In this document: piece by piece, positions 8,109 to 14,730 of the stretch
How the letters are laid out: every line of letters begins with the position of its first letter
Position numbering within the stretch: position 1 is the first letter of the stretch
DNA from: Verrucomicrobiota bacterium
Lineage (GTDB): Bacteria; Verrucomicrobiota; Verrucomicrobiia; Limisphaerales; UBA8199
NCBI GenBank assembly: GCA_026397855.1
Contig: JAPLUA010000261.1
Span: 1 to 15,735, forward strand
Length of the DNA: 15,735 nt
Direction of reading: 5' to 3'
The notes under the pieces: model-generated
What the model was told of the DNA's origin: nothing
Databases searched by the model: none
What the model saw: only the letters and a program-made list of their open reading frames with translations
Position numbers and translations under genes: made by a program

Positions 8109-9527
8109 CTACCAGAGCCGGACACAGGCGTAGCTCATGGTCAGGGGTTCCCCGGCGCGCTGGCCGAGCAGTTCGAGGGTTCGCGACGGCGGCGAACCGC
8201 CGCGCACGGTGGCGGTAAAATAGATCGTGAACGGCTTATTGAACGGCAGCGCAACCGCCGGGCCCACTTCGCCGCCCGGGCGAATCTCCATCAACCGGTT
8301 CTCGGAGATCGCTTTGCCGCCAACTTCCGTGCCGCTCGCGTAGCAGATGACGAAGAGGCGGTTGTCCGGCGTGACCTGGAAGCGCGGCCAGGAGCCGACG
8401 ACGCCCGGCTTGCCTTCCTCCGCCAGCATCAGTGTGCGACGAAGCACCACCTGACCGTCGCGCACAACGGCATAGTTGACCGCCTGGCTTTGCTTCGCCT
8501 CCGGAAAGAACTTCGCGCGCAGCCGCTCATCTATGGCGCGCTCGCTCCAGACCATGTGCGCCGCGCCGTCCGGAGCCAGCCACAGGTCGCCCACGGAAAT
8601 CCAGCCGCAGGTCTTGTCCCGGCTGGCAATTTCCACCCAGGGACGGAACTTCTCGCGCGTGATGTCCGGCGTCCAGGTGTAGAACAGGCGGCGGAAGTCG
8701 TAGTCCCATTTGTTGCCGGTGAGCTGTTGCTTGTAGGCCTGCCATTCGGGGTAAGGCTCGACGATGTCGCTGACGCCGCAGAAGTGGACCGCGCGATGCT
8801 TGAGCACGACGTTGGGGTAGCAGACGCGGATCGGCTCGGGCTTGGGATACTCCGCGCCGTGGGGCCACCGCAATTGGCCTTGCGCGGCCCACTTGCCTGC
8901 GCGGTCGAGGAATGTCCATTCGGCGTGGGTGTAGTTGATGTTCTGCAGAAGGAGCAGTTCGTGGCCCGGGCCGTCCGCGGCGAAGCTGCGGTAGGAGTGT
9001 TCCGTGAAGGCGGGTTTGCCTTCCCAGACCGGCAGCAGGCGCTCGAACGGCGTCTTGGTGTCACGGGCGGCGAACTGCAGGATCTCCGGGCAGGCCGGGC
9101 CGCTGTAAACATCCTTCTCCGTGAGCGTGGGATTAGCCGACAGGAAGAGCCGCCCATCGGGAAAACCGGCCAGCGGCGCCGGTTCGCGCGTCCGCCCTGC
9201 GGGGTCGGCGAGTTGAAGCTGCCAGCCGCTCTTGTCCCGCCGGTAGAGCGTCCACCGGCAGTTGTTCAGCGGCTTGGTGTCCTTCAAGGTTTCGAGCCCG
9301 CTGGCGAAGATGTCCTTGCCGATGCGCACCAGGCAGGTCGAGCCGTGGCACCACATCGGCCCGGCGCCGTTATCCGCGTTCTCGTAGGTGTAAATGTTTT
9401 CCTCGGCCTCGATGACAGGCTGGAGCCCTGGAACTGTCTTGGCAGGTGCCGCACCCGGCACGCAGGTGAGGGCACTGAACAGGAGCAGAGCCGCGAAGCG
9501 GAGCGAGGAGGCGAGGGGAGCACTCAC
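8109..9527 (-). CDS. Secreted conserved protein of unknown function, probable beta-propeller
   Basis: This 472-residue protein has an N-terminal signal peptide (hydrophobic FAALLLFSALTCV, with a likely cut after a PGAAPA-type site), so it is exported. I cannot assign a named family. Repeated short blocks made of a beta strand plus an Asp/Gly turn and a Trp (e.g. LYRRDKSGWQLQ, FLDRAGKWAAQG, DLWLAPDGAAHMVW, RFQVTPDNRLFVI) suggest a sialidase/BNR-like propeller without canonical Asp-boxes. It is rich in Trp and aromatic residues, as carbohydrate-binding proteins often are. I recall similar proteins annotated as hypothetical in Planctomycetes and Verrucomicrobia. The start is GTG at 9527: the GTGA overlaps the TGA stop of the upstream GH27 gene, and AGAGGGG (9533-9539) lies 5 bp before it, so translation is probably coupled. 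A role with the GH27 enzyme on the same glycan is inferred from this coupling only. Confidence 0.75.
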   Translation of the reverse strand: MSAPLASSLRFAALLLFSALTCVPGAAPAKTVPGLQPVIEAEENIYTYENADNGAGPMWCHGSTCLVRIGKDIFASGLETLKDTKPLNNCRWTLYRRDKSGWQLQLADPAGRTREPAPLAGFPDGRLFLSANPTLTEKDVYSGPACPEILQFAARDTKTPFERLLPVWEGKPAFTEHSYRSFAADGPGHELLLLQNINYTHAEWTFLDRAGKWAAQGQLRWPHGAEYPKPEPIRVCYPNVVLKHRAVHFCGVSDIVEPYPEWQAYKQQLTGNKWDYDFRRLFYTWTPDITREKFRPWVEIASRDKTCGWISVGDLWLAPDGAAHMVWSERAIDERLRAKFFPEAKQSQAVNYAVVRDGQVVLRRTLMLAEEGKPGVVGSWPRFQVTPDNRLFVICYASGTEVGGKAISENRLMEIRPGGEVGPAVALPFNKPFTIYFTATVRGGSPPSRTLELLGQRAGEPLTMSYACVRLW

Positions 9528-11557
9528 GGGAGCCCCTCTGCAAACTTGGGCGCGGCCAACACCTTCGCCCGAGCTGGCGCAAGGCGCACCAGCGCTACGC
9601 CGTGGCGCGGCACCAGGGCCTTGAACTCGCCGTTAAACCTGCCCAGATCCTGCTGCCGCCACAGGTCGCGCACGGTTCGCCCGCCCTTTAGCCCCAGGTC
9701 GCACCACCTGGCGGTCACCGTGGCTGGCTCTTCACCGCGATTGAACAGGCCGACCGCCATGCTGCCGTCCTCTAGGTCGCGCGCCCAGACTTCGAGTTCG
9801 CCATCAATGGCCATGCGCCGTCCCGGTTTGCCGAGCGGATCCTGGTCCACGTCAATCACCTCGTCGTTGCTAAGGAGGCTCAGTGTGAAATCGTCCAGGC
9901 GGGTGATGTCGCCGCTGAAGATGAGCGGGGCGGCAACCAGGCACCAGAGTGAGACGTGGGAGTATTGCTCGTTGGGCGTGAGCGGCGTGAGAGCGGTCGC
10001 GCCCTTCCAGTTGCTGAGGTATCCCAGCAGCAGGTAGTCAGGGTCATTCCAGGCGCCCGGGCCGCCATACTTGTGCAGTTCCTTTTGGGCATAGACATCA
10101 AACCCGTCCCGGAACAAGGCTCCCGGGATGCCATAGAATGAGCCGCCGAGATCACCCGCCGTGCGCCAACTGTGCCCGCCGACCTCTTTGCCCCACTTCC
10201 AGACATCCCCCATGCCATATTGGCAGAGGTTGAGCACGAGGTCGCGGTCCTGCCGGCGCAGGATGCTACCCATCAGCCGGTAGGGCTCCTGCATCTGGGC
10301 CAGGCTCGGCTTCGGGGCGATCCTGCCGTAAGAACACCAATCATACTTGAGGAAATCATAGCCCCACTCGGCGAAGCGGCGGGCGTCCTGCTCCTCGTGT
10401 TGATAAGCCCCGACGTGGCCCGCGCAAGTAAGCGGGCCGGGCGAAGTGTAGATGCCCGCCTTGAGCCCCTTCGAGTGGATGTAATCGGTCAGATCTTTCA
10501 TGTCCGGAAAGCGCGGGTTGGCGTTGACCATCCCCTGCGCGTCGCGCAGTTCGCCGCCGAGGCTCGTGTCGTTGGCGCCCGGCTTGACCGACCAGCAGTC
10601 GTCAATGTTCACATACTGGTAGCCGTGATTGATCATGCCGCTGCTGACCATGGCATCGGCGGCGTCACGCATGATCTTGTCGGTGACGTGGTTCTCCCAC
10701 ACATACCAGCTATTCCAGCCCATGTGCGGCGTGAGGGCCAGCGTCTCCCCGCACACGATCCGGAGCTTGCGCTTCGCCTTGCCCAGCGAGTTGGCAGCCC
10801 GCAGTGTCACCGCGTAGGTTCCGGGCTTCTCGATCCGGCCCTGGATCTGGCCGGTCTGCGCATCCACCGTCAACCCCATTGGCAGGTGATCCGCGGCAAA
10901 AGTCATTGGCCGGTCGCCGGTCGCCGGGATCGTGAACAGGCACGGGTGCCCCGGATGGACGCCGAAGATGCGCGCCCCGTTGATGCGCGGCGTGCGGGGC
11001 GGTTTGGGTGTGAGAATGATGGCGTCCTCCTGCGGCGGGCCGGCGATCACCGGACGCGCCCCGGTAACGAGCAATTTGGCGTCCGCCCAATCCGCGTGCC
11101 CGTAGGAGATGTCGCCCCGTGAATCCGCGATGAGCAGCAGCATTTTGACGCCCTTCACGTCCACATCCACCTTGCGGGCGGCTGCGCCCAGCTTCATCCC
11201 GGTGGTCCGCCAGAGCACCTTGCCATCCCCGATGACCCTGAATGAAATGGTGGCGTGATCATTCCCGGCGGCATCATCCACGCCCACCATCGCCGAAAAC
11301 CTTTCGGCCCCGCCGTTGAGCCGCAGCCGCACCAGGCTGTCGGTGTGCGTGCCCAGTCCGCGCTCGAACTTCTTCCCGCCAATCGCGAGGGGCTTGCCGG
11401 TCACTGCCTTGTCGGCCTGCGCCTGGCCCCAGCCCTGGACAATGGGGGAAAGATCCAGCGAGGAGAGCCAGACCGTCTCAGGCCCGGCACCCGGAAGTTG
11501 AGTTGCCAGCGACGCGAGGACGAGTGTGGCGAACAGGGTGAGCCGTGTCAGTTTCAT
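9524..11557 (-). CDS. Secreted NPCBM-Ig-GH27 alpha-galactosidase-type glycosidase
   Basis: This exported glycosidase (677 residues from ATG 11557) is predicted to release terminal alpha-galactose or alpha-N-acetylgalactosamine. Domains in order: signal peptide (1-24), NPCBM carbohydrate-binding domain (about 28-165, with GKKFERGLGTHTDSLVRL), an He_PIG-like Ig domain (about 190-270, with LPMGLTVDAQTGQIQG), the GH27 barrel (about 272-570), and a C-terminal beta-sandwich (about 575-665). Catalytic features are intact: GWNSW (280-284), NIDDCW (317-322), nucleophile D406 in FLKYDWC, acid/base D469 in WRTAGDL, and WNDPD (503-507). At the sugar 2-position recognition site the sequence is CQYG (445-448), which is neither the Glu of human alpha-galactosidase A nor the Ser of human alpha-N-acetylgalactosaminidase. 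A TTG nine codons upstream is in frame, but the ATG opens directly on the signal peptide and has GGAG 11 bp before it. The gene is followed by a coupled secreted protein. Confidence 0.92.
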   Translation of the reverse strand: MKLTRLTLFATLVLASLATQLPGAGPETVWLSSLDLSPIVQGWGQAQADKAVTGKPLAIGGKKFERGLGTHTDSLVRLRLNGGAERFSAMVGVDDAAGNDHATISFRVIGDGKVLWRTTGMKLGAAARKVDVDVKGVKMLLLIADSRGDISYGHADWADAKLLVTGARPVIAGPPQEDAIILTPKPPRTPRINGARIFGVHPGHPCLFTIPATGDRPMTFAADHLPMGLTVDAQTGQIQGRIEKPGTYAVTLRAANSLGKAKRKLRIVCGETLALTPHMGWNSWYVWENHVTDKIMRDAADAMVSSGMINHGYQYVNIDDCWSVKPGANDTSLGGELRDAQGMVNANPRFPDMKDLTDYIHSKGLKAGIYTSPGPLTCAGHVGAYQHEEQDARRFAEWGYDFLKYDWCSYGRIAPKPSLAQMQEPYRLMGSILRRQDRDLVLNLCQYGMGDVWKWGKEVGGHSWRTAGDLGGSFYGIPGALFRDGFDVYAQKELHKYGGPGAWNDPDYLLLGYLSNWKGATALTPLTPNEQYSHVSLWCLVAAPLIFSGDITRLDDFTLSLLSNDEVIDVDQDPLGKPGRRMAIDGELEVWARDLEDGSMAVGLFNRGEEPATVTARWCDLGLKGGRTVRDLWRQQDLGRFNGEFKALVPRHGVALVRLAPARAKVLAAPKFAEGLP

Positions 11558-11629
11558 GGCCTCGAATACTCCGGCAGGATGCAACCGAGTGCCAGCGCAA
11601 AGTTTACCCGTTCAGATGGCAACGGAGCG

Positions 11630-11760
11630 AGAGCCTGTTTGGAAATCCAATCCAGGGAGGGCGAGCGTCCTCGCGAGCCCAAATATCTCCTGGAATCTCT
11701 GGAAATCAGGGCTCGCGAGGACGCTCGCCCTCCCGAAAGCCCAGGTCGCAAACAGGCTCT
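11630..11760. repeat. 131-bp nested inverted-repeat element
   Basis: Outer 12-bp arms AGAGCCTGTTTG (11630-11641) and CAAACAGGCTCT (11749-11760) are perfect inverted copies. Nested inside are perfect 26-bp arms at 11655-11680 and 11709-11734, starting GGGAGGGCGAGCGTCCTCGC and its complement. The 28-bp centre is AT-richer. No frame inside encodes a recognisable protein. The element fills much of the 291-bp gap (11558-11848) between the kinase stop and the GH27 start; nothing else supported was found in that gap, apart from two CACTTGTT copies at 11770-11777 and 11781-11788. It resembles dispersed repeats I recall from Verrucomicrobiota (a 'GCGAGGACGCTCGCCCTCC' core), could be a MITE-like or REP-like unit, and could end transcription from the kinase side. 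Confidence 0.8.
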
Positions 11761-11848
11761 GAGGGGTGACACTTGTTCGGCACTTGTTGGCGGGCGTGCA
11801 AGAAACCAAATCAGATATCAGTTGTGATCCGCTATGTGCGGCACGCAT

Positions 11849-12607
11849 TCATCGGTTGTGGATGCGGTCGGGGTTCTCCCGCAGAAACTCCGCAAAGTCT
11901 GCTTGGATGCGTTGGATGACCGGATCAAACGGATAGATAACTCCGTCCGCCGCTTGCATGGCGTTCTTCGGAAACAGATCGTAGAGCAGCAGCCCGTGGT
12001 TCGCATCGTAATACGCGCCCGGCGTCAATTTCTCAAAGCCCTTGGCCTCCATAGTTTCATCAATCGCCGCCTGGGTGGGCACCGTGCCTTTGATCGCCGG
12101 TTGCGATGTCACAATCACCGGCTGGCCGTTTTTCACCACCACCCGCTCCAGCCGGATGTCATCGTTGAAAATGAGGTTTTGCAGGTTGAGCCGGTCGAGG
12201 TATTCGGACGGGGTGGCTCCGTGCGTGTAAGAACCCAGGGCGATGCCATAGCCTTTTTGCTTTCCCAACTGCGTGGCCTTGAACACGCGGTCGGCCTTGT
12301 CATCCAGCCGGACAATATGCTCGCCTCCTCCCACATCGTCCTTGGGCAGGCGTCCGCCTAGTTTTCCGTGCGCTTTGGCCCAGGCAATGAGGCGGCGCTG
12401 CTCTGCTTCAATTCTTTCCGCGCGCTGGCGCTCAGTGGCATCGTGATCTGGAACTGGCGGAGTCCCTCCGCACGTGAAGTCAGCGGATGACTCAATCGCC
12501 CTTCGAGCGTCGGCCACGGCCGCTTTTTGGTTGTCATCGTGGTTGGCATTTATGACTTCATAATGTAGCGGATGGCCCGCCGTTTGCGAGATGTTTTCCA
12601 CCTTCAT
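11849..12607 (-). CDS. Free-standing protein kinase of the polyvalent-protein (STPolK-like) type
   Basis: A 252-residue protein if it starts at ATG 12607. The C-terminal part (about 90-240) matches my memory of the Ser/Thr/Tyr kinase domain found in phage and conjugative-element polyvalent proteins. It has a Gly-rich start GGGEHIVRLD (93-102), then FKAT with probable ATP-binding K110, and a conserved stretch PSEYLDRLNLQNLIFNDDIR (133-152). The hinge-like phrase PVIVTSQPAIKG is followed by a catalytic-loop-like YDLFPKNAM (D210, N215) and a metal-binding-like PFDPVI (D228). The N-terminal 90 residues are hydrophilic and charged (coiled ERQRAERIEAEQRRL) and show no domain I know. There is no signal peptide, so it is cytoplasmic. 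An in-frame TTG at 12694 with GAAGG 5 bp upstream is an alternative start adding 29 residues. ATG 12607 instead overlaps the stop of a short leader ORF (TAATG). It lies 180 bp after nagB on the same strand. Targets are unknown. Confidence 0.72.
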   Translation of the reverse strand: MKVENISQTAGHPLHYEVINANHDDNQKAAVADARRAIESSADFTCGGTPPVPDHDATERQRAERIEAEQRRLIAWAKAHGKLGGRLPKDDVGGGEHIVRLDDKADRVFKATQLGKQKGYGIALGSYTHGATPSEYLDRLNLQNLIFNDDIRLERVVVKNGQPVIVTSQPAIKGTVPTQAAIDETMEAKGFEKLTPGAYYDANHGLLLYDLFPKNAMQAADGVIYPFDPVIQRIQADFAEFLRENPDRIHNR

Positions 12608-12681
12608 TAATTGCTGAGGCAGCGAGGCGTTGGGTGATTCGAGCGTCGGCGCGTGGACGGACCTTCTTGCACCCAGGACAT
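12607..12681 (-). CDS. Possible 24-codon leader ORF coupled to the kinase gene
   Basis: On the minus strand an ATG (12681-12679) has GGGAGG five bases upstream (12692-12687). It opens a 24-codon frame (MSWVQEGPSTRRRSNHPTPR...) that ends in a TAA whose last base is the A of the kinase ATG (TAATG). That is a classic reinitiation arrangement, and the kinase ATG has no ribosome site of its own. Against it, the peptide is Arg/Pro/Ser-rich and of no known family, and the same DNA is read in the alternative TTG-start extension of the kinase. It may be chance. Confidence 0.3.
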   Translation of the reverse strand: MSWVQEGPSTRRRSNHPTPRCLSN

Positions 12682-12787
12682 GCGTGCCTCCCAATACGAC
12701 CTTCGGAGTTCAGGCTGCTGGCAGGAGAGCCTCAATGGTCCCTCTATTCCTCGCGCTGTTTCCGCTGGCACACGCCTGCGCCCTTCG

Positions 12788-13573
12788 TCAGCGGTAGTCT
12801 TCCCACTCCGGCTCGTTCTCGAAGATCCAGCGGTAGTAGTCCTTCTCCACCAGGTTGCTGGCCGCTGCTTCGTCCACGATGACCGTGGCGCGGCGATGGA
12901 GCTGGAGGGCGGTGGCCGAGATCATGCTCGTGATGGGGCCTTCCACCGCCTGGGCGATGACCTTGGCCTTGCTGCTGCCGGTGGCCAGGAGCAGGCAGCG
13001 GCGACTTTCGAGAATGGTGCCGACGCCCATGGTCATGGCGCGGCGGGGCATCTTGTCCTCGCCGCCAAACCCCGCGCAGTTCTGCCTGAGGGTGGTGGGG
13101 GTGAGGGCTTTGACCCGGGTGCGCGACTGCAGCGCGGAGAGCGGCTCGTTGAAGCCGATGTGGCCGGCCTTGCCGATACCGAGGAGCTGGAAGTCAATGC
13201 CGCCCAACCGCTGGATCGTGGCCTCGTAACGGCGGCATTCCTCATCGAGGTCGTCCGCCAGGCCGTTGGGCAAATACGTGTTCCGCAGATCAATGTTCAC
13301 ATGGCGGAACAAGTGGTGATTCATGTAGTAGCGGTAGGAGTTCGGGTCGGACGGGAACAAGCCGACGTATTCATCCAGGTTAAAGGTGCGGCAGAGGGAA
13401 AAGTCGAGCTTCTCTATTTGGTGCAGCCGGACGAGATGCCGGTAAACGCACTCCATGGTCTGGCCGGTGGCCAGGCCCAGCACGAGGTTGGGGTTGTCGC
13501 GCAGTTCGCGGGCGAGAATGCGAGTGGCTAGCGCCGCCGCCGCTTCCTGGTTCGGTTGTATGATGACTTCCAT
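12788..13573 (-). CDS. nagB: Glucosamine-6-phosphate deaminase
   Basis: Cytoplasmic enzyme of 261 residues (E. coli NagB has 266) converting glucosamine-6-phosphate to fructose-6-phosphate and ammonia, the step that brings amino sugars into glycolysis. Family motifs are visible throughout: LGLATGQTM (32-40), TFNLDEYVGL (63-72) with catalytic D67, GIGKAGHIGFNEP (132-144) with H138 and E143, SRTRVKALT (150-158), MGVGTILES (182-190), and VEGPITSMISATALQLH (210-226). A136 takes the place of E. coli D141; other NagB groups have Asn or Thr there, so this alone does not mean loss of activity. ATG 13573 is preferred to a start 14 codons upstream, because it matches the family N-terminus and has AGGA nine bases upstream (13583-13586). 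The kinase, GH27 and propeller genes follow on the same strand. It is divergent from the OB-fold gene. Confidence 0.93.
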   Translation of the reverse strand: MEVIIQPNQEAAAALATRILARELRDNPNLVLGLATGQTMECVYRHLVRLHQIEKLDFSLCRTFNLDEYVGLFPSDPNSYRYYMNHHLFRHVNIDLRNTYLPNGLADDLDEECRRYEATIQRLGGIDFQLLGIGKAGHIGFNEPLSALQSRTRVKALTPTTLRQNCAGFGGEDKMPRRAMTMGVGTILESRRCLLLATGSSKAKVIAQAVEGPITSMISATALQLHRRATVIVDEAAASNLVEKDYYRWIFENEPEWEDYR

Positions 13574-13582
13574 CGGGGCACA

Positions 13583-13586
13583 TCCT
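13583..13586 (-). promoter_or_regulatory. Ribosome binding site deciding the nagB start
   Basis: AGGA on the minus strand lies nine bases before ATG 13573. No comparable site precedes the upstream in-frame start near 13615, so the shorter protein is chosen. Confidence 0.55.
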
Positions 13587-13684
13587 GACAGAATGGCACG
13601 CCTGAAACCATTCAATTATTTGATTGTGCCGACCGGATCTGGCGTCAACCTCGAATAGTAGTTCTGCCGGCCTACAGCATGCAG

Positions 13685-13759
13685 CACATTTCTTCGCGCA
13701 CACATTTCTTCGCTCAATGACAGGAATCAGATTAGGCAACCGGCAGATTAGGCAACCGG
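13685..13759. repeat. Two short direct repeats, both with a 16-bp period, between divergent genes
   Basis: CACATTTCTTCGC occurs at 13685-13697 and again at 13701-13713. Next to it CAGATTAGGCAACCGG occurs twice in tandem at 13728-13743 and 13744-13759. Both pairs are exact and both repeat every 16 bp. They sit in the 230-bp gap between nagB (minus strand) and the OB-fold gene (plus strand), where control of both would be expected. They could be binding sites for a regulator, or traces of slippage duplication. No confident promoter could be placed relative to them. Confidence 0.6.
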
Positions 13760-13790
13760 TGTTGACTGCGGGGCGGCAACGCCGCAGAAT

Positions 13791-13796
13791 AAAGGA
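13791..13796 (+). promoter_or_regulatory. Ribosome binding site deciding the OB-fold gene start
   Basis: AAAGGA lies seven bases before ATG 13804, the best-placed ribosome site in the window. It fixes the start at 13804, although the frame is open 60 codons further upstream. The preceding GCGGC-AAC-GCCGC hairpin (13775-13787) stands just before it and might influence initiation. Confidence 0.75.
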
Positions 13797-13803
13797 TAAC
13801 TTT

Positions 13804-14571
13804 ATGCAAACGTCTGGTTGTCTAATAATTTCAGTCCTGCTTTTTCAGGCCCTGCCGGGCAGCTGTAGTGATGCTACCCCGACGCCGGCACCCGAAGTTG
13901 CCGCGGTGGAAACAACGGTCGTGGGCGGGTGGACCGGGACGGTGGTCGAGACGGTTAATGCCGCCAACTACACCTATGTGCAGGTTGATACCGGCAAGGA
14001 AAAGATCTGGGCGGCGGCACCGCAATTCCTAGTCAAAGCGGGCGACAAAGTCACCGTGCCAGCCGGCATGCCCATGAAGAACTACCAGAGCAAGACCCTC
14101 AAGCGCACTTTTGAGACGGTCTATTTTGTCACCGCGATCAGCGGCCCGGGTGCTATTCAGTCAGAGTCGGCGGTAATGCGGGAGGCCCACACGGGCCTGC
14201 GTGGCCAGTCGGGATCAATCCTGGCAGCTGCCATTGACTACTCCGGGCTAAAGAAGCCGGAAGGCGGCATGACCGTGGCGGAAGTCCTTTCCGGAAAGAA
14301 AGATAGGCAGGGCAAGGTGGTGAGCGTGCGCGCCAAGGTAGTGAAGTGTAATGACCAGATCATGAACCGGAATTGGATCCACCTGCAGGACGGCACCGGT
14401 GCGCCTGGCGCCAACGACCTGATGGTAACGACGGTGGAAAAGGCCAAGGTGGGGGATACCGTCCTGGTCAAAGGGACCCTGGTTTTCGACAAGGACTTCG
14501 GGTACGGGTATAAATACAAGGTGATGCTAGAGAACGCAAAGCTGACGGTTGAAGGCAAGACGAAGCTATAA
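13804..14571 (+). CDS. Secreted protein with two OB-fold-like domains (NrfJ-like)
   Basis: A 255-residue exported protein. The N-terminus has a hydrophobic segment (LIISVLLFQALPGSC); Cys21 could be lipidated, but the lipobox is poor (PGSC), so a plain signal peptide is as likely. Domain 1 (about 42-112) reads GTVVETVNAANYTYVQVDTG, then KIWAAAPQF, and then MPMKNYQSKTLKRTF. This matches the small OB-like family around NrfJ, found near c-type cytochromes and in delta-proteobacteria. Domain 2 (about 157-247) has VRAKVVKCNDQIMNRNWIHL, QDGTG and KGTLVFDKDFGYGYKYKV, an OB-fold pattern often labelled 'nucleic acid binding', though for an exported protein that label is doubtful. Residues 113-156 form a linker. 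Function is unknown; a role in envelope redox proteins is suggested only by the family. It is divergent from nagB and has a strong ribosome site. No cytochrome gene is in the window. Confidence 0.78.
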   Translation: MQTSGCLIISVLLFQALPGSCSDATPTPAPEVAAVETTVVGGWTGTVVETVNAANYTYVQVDTGKEKIWAAAPQFLVKAGDKVTVPAGMPMKNYQSKTLKRTFETVYFVTAISGPGAIQSESAVMREAHTGLRGQSGSILAAAIDYSGLKKPEGGMTVAEVLSGKKDRQGKVVSVRAKVVKCNDQIMNRNWIHLQDGTGAPGANDLMVTTVEKAKVGDTVLVKGTLVFDKDFGYGYKYKVMLENAKLTVEGKTKL

Positions 14572-14705
14572 GCCGCCGCGGCGGGTCGGCCTGAAGCCAC
14601 GCGGCCACCATCAATCCATCACTACGCGATGGCGGGTTCCTCGGAGAAGAGGGATAGGGTGCGGCTAACCCGACTTCGCGGATTCGAGGGTAGGCCCGTG
14701 TGCAA

Positions 14706-14724
14706 CCCGTTGGTAATCAACGGG
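14706..14724. other. Small hairpin between the OB-fold gene and the transposase remnant
   Basis: CCCGTTG-GTAAT-CAACGGG forms a perfect 7-bp stem with a 5-base loop, 7 bp beyond the transposase stop. It could be part of the insertion-sequence end or a weak terminator; it has no T-run. The rest of 14572-14730 shows no gene, only a short GC palindrome CCGCCGCGGCGG at 14573-14584. Confidence 0.35.
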
Positions 14725-14730
14725 CGCATT

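Noticed and set aside
8040..10037. 665-codon plus-strand open frame opposite the propeller and GH27 genes
   Set aside because: Composition is that of an antisense shadow, and it crosses two genes with clear signal peptides and catalytic motifs.
13159..13195. NagB treated as inactive because A136 replaces the E. coli D141
   Set aside because: Other NagB groups vary at this position while the remaining catalytic residues (D67, H138, E143) are present.
12653..13531. 292-codon plus-strand open frame opposite nagB
   Set aside because: Antisense to a gene with unmistakable NagB motifs.
13605..13655. TTGACG followed by AT-rich sequence on the minus strand as a nagB promoter
   Set aside because: No acceptable -10 at 16-18 bp spacing; not strong enough to report as a feature.
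13762..13790. TTGACT-N17-CAGAAT as a promoter for the OB-fold gene
   Set aside because: The predicted transcript start (about 13797) would fall after the ribosome binding site at 13791-13796, so this pair cannot serve the ATG at 13804.
14573..14584. CCGCCGCGGCGG after the OB-fold gene as a terminator
   Set aside because: Self-complementary GC palindrome without loop or T-run; not an intrinsic terminator.
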